Made by a program: the position numbers and the translations under genes. Below, piece after piece: positions 63,701 to 64,000 of a stretch of DNA of 64,000 nt. The DNA is from Chitinophagaceae bacterium. GTDB taxonomy: Bacteria > Bacteroidota > Bacteroidia > Chitinophagales > Chitinophagaceae. Below the pieces are notes generated by a model. That model worked only from the letters and a program-made list of their open reading frames with translations. It did not search any database and had not been told where the DNA came from. Numbering within the stretch: position 1 is the stretch's first letter; each line of letters begins with the position of its first letter. The stretch spans positions 124,001-188,000 of the forward strand of contig JAMLGT010000003.1 in assembly GCA_023957755.1 (NCBI GenBank). Direction: 5' to 3'.

Positions 63701-64000
63701 AGTCTCTTTTACCACAGCAAATGCCTCGGGCAGGATATCCATTAGCGCCTTCTCAATTTCTTTATCCCTGTCTTTTTTCATGCTGTCTATTTCCTGATAA
63801 AGCGCATCACGACCCGAAATATCAGCGGAGTCCATCAGATCAACCTGTGATTGTCTCTCTTCTATTTGCTTGTCAATTGTGGCGGTATGTTGCTTGATCC
63901 TATTTCTGAAGTCAATTGTTTTTCCACGAAGATCATCGTTGGACAAATTCTTATATTCTTCGAAAAATGTGTTCGTCTTTGTTACTAGGGGCATTAATTT
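60722..64000 (-). CDS. secA: Preprotein translocase ATPase SecA, N-terminus outside window
   Basis: At least 1092 residues, frame still open at the right edge, so the first residues are missing (the internal Met near 63994 is not the start: LMPLVTKTN is the middle of the normal N-terminal helix). ATPase of the Sec export machine. Seen: Walker [28 protein letters not shown] (DEVD), a [14 protein letters not shown] segment, GRGTDIKLG and [14 protein letters not shown], helical scaffold domains, and a C-terminal zinc motif [16 protein letters not shown] that binds SecB or ribosomes. An insertion of about 100 residues between the DEVD box and the second nucleotide-binding domain (HSPEEM... and [13 protein letters not shown]) explains the length, as in other Bacteroidota SecA proteins. 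Confidence 0.97.
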   Translation of the reverse strand, partial: KLMPLVTKTNTFFEEYKNLSNDDLRGKTIDFRNRIKQHTATIDKQIEERQSQVDLMDSADISGRDALYQEIDSMKKDRDKEIEKALMDILPEAFAVVKETARRFTENTEMTSGATELDRTLSVTKPYITIDGDKSIYQNHWLAGGNRITWNMVHYDVQLIGGIVLHQGKIAEMATGEGKTLVSTLPAYLNALAGLGVHIVTVNDYLARRDSEWNGPIFEWLGLTVDCIDKHQPNSPERRKAYQSDIIYGTNNEFGFDYLRDNMVHSPEEMVQAKHHFAMVDEVDSVLIDDARTPLIISGPIPQGDKQEFDLLKPRVEKIVEAQRKVTGQFLIEAKKKIAEGNDDSKEGGGGLALFRSHRGLPKNNALIKFLSEPGMKVKLQKTENFYLADQQKNMHIVDNELFFVIDEKNNSVQLTDKGIALITKSGEDPEFFIMPDIGVKLAEIEKSELTAEQKLEKKETLLNDYSVKAERIHTIQQLLKAYTLFERDDEYVVIDGQVKIVDEQTGRIMEGRRYSDGLHQAIEAKENVKIESATQTYATITLQNYFRMYHKLAGMTGTAETEAGEFWDIYKLDVVSIPTNVPVIRKDSQDLVYKTKREKFKAVIDEVEALTKAGRPVLVGTTSVEVSELLSRMMKQKHIEHNVLNAKQHAKEAQIVAEAGLAGAVTIATNMAGRGTDIKLGEGVKEAGGLAIIGTERHESRRVDRQLRGRAGRQGDPGSSQFYVSLEDDLMRMFGSERIASLMDRMGYKEGEVIQHNMISKSIERAQKKVEENNFGIRKRLLEYDDVMNKQRNVIYGKRNHALFGERLALDLDNAFYSVSDGLIAAFKEMDNYEEFKLSVILNFGVDTSITADELENENAAALTNKLYYEAKNHYNTKNKNLAQQTLPVIKNIRKEQSASIINVAVPFTDGKRGMNIIAHLDKTINTDGAELINALERNVTLALIDDSWKEHLRAMDDLRHSVQSTAGYEQKDPLIIYKIEAFSAFKQMNDSVNKDIVSFLTHCQIPVEQARPSSVLDEKRRKTDMSKLQQRKEAFAESHGNQQLMNNENEYHDPSEAARHEPVIAEPKIGRNELCPCGSGKKYKHCHGKA

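Overview
The window looks like a chromosomal segment of a Bacteroidota species, most likely of the Chitinophagaceae type. The reasons are: a secreted protein ending in a type IX secretion sorting domain; a complete arginine pathway that uses the ArgF' carbamoyltransferase; a tmRNA whose tag reads GNNNFALAA; repeated TAnnTTTG promoter boxes with hardly any Shine-Dalgarno sequences; and long SecA and S1 proteins. Most of the window is housekeeping DNA on both strands. No CRISPR array, tRNA, rRNA, prophage or intact insertion sequence was seen.

Layout. 1-13.1 kb: an MFS exporter cut by the left edge, DinB-like and PEP-mutase-like enzymes, a CBS-containing ClC protein preceded by an overlapping 29-residue lipoprotein-like ORF, a Tat-exported aminotransferase, a pirin, a peptidase lipoprotein, a DUF937 protein, an FkbM methyltransferase, a small lipoprotein and tmRNA. 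At 11.8-13.1 kb lies a scar of mobile DNA: two copies of a 119-bp hairpin-bearing repeat flank a chimera of a REP-associated transposase N-terminus and an RHS core, followed by a DDE transposase tail. 13.2-28.8 kb: rpsO-pnp, prmA, plsY, an M48 peptidase, dnaG, thiolase, rpsA, an acyltransferase, a thioesterase and the T9SS cargo protein. 28.9-37.9 kb: an exported deoxyribosyltransferase-like protein, an S9 peptidase, a very small membrane protein with its own promoter and terminator, a lipoprotein/polysaccharide deacetylase pair, a DbpA-like helicase and a Bcr/CflA exporter.

38.1-49.0 kb holds eight tightly packed arginine genes (GNAT, argG, C, D, F', B, E, H) that together take glutamate to arginine through acylated intermediates. 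They are followed on the same strand by dxr (isoprenoid synthesis) and rseP (intramembrane protease). 49.1-64.0 kb: an FHS sugar permease, groEL/groES, a DMT transporter without a normal start codon, greA-HIT, ridA with a hydroxyacid dehydrogenase, a degenerate 3-hydroxyacyl-CoA dehydrogenase-like protein, tsaB, an ArsR/tandem-rhodanese pair that lacks the expected reactive cysteines, a cysteine-poor zinc-ribbon relative, and secA running off the right edge.

No large new defence or biosynthetic system is visible. The most interesting points are the RAYT/RHS chimera with its repeats, the cysteine-free ArsR-rhodanese pair, the self-contained 35-residue membrane-protein gene, the Ser in place of a metal-ligand Glu in Dxr, the Val at the substrate-choosing position of ArgF', and a hairpin leader before the arginine operon.
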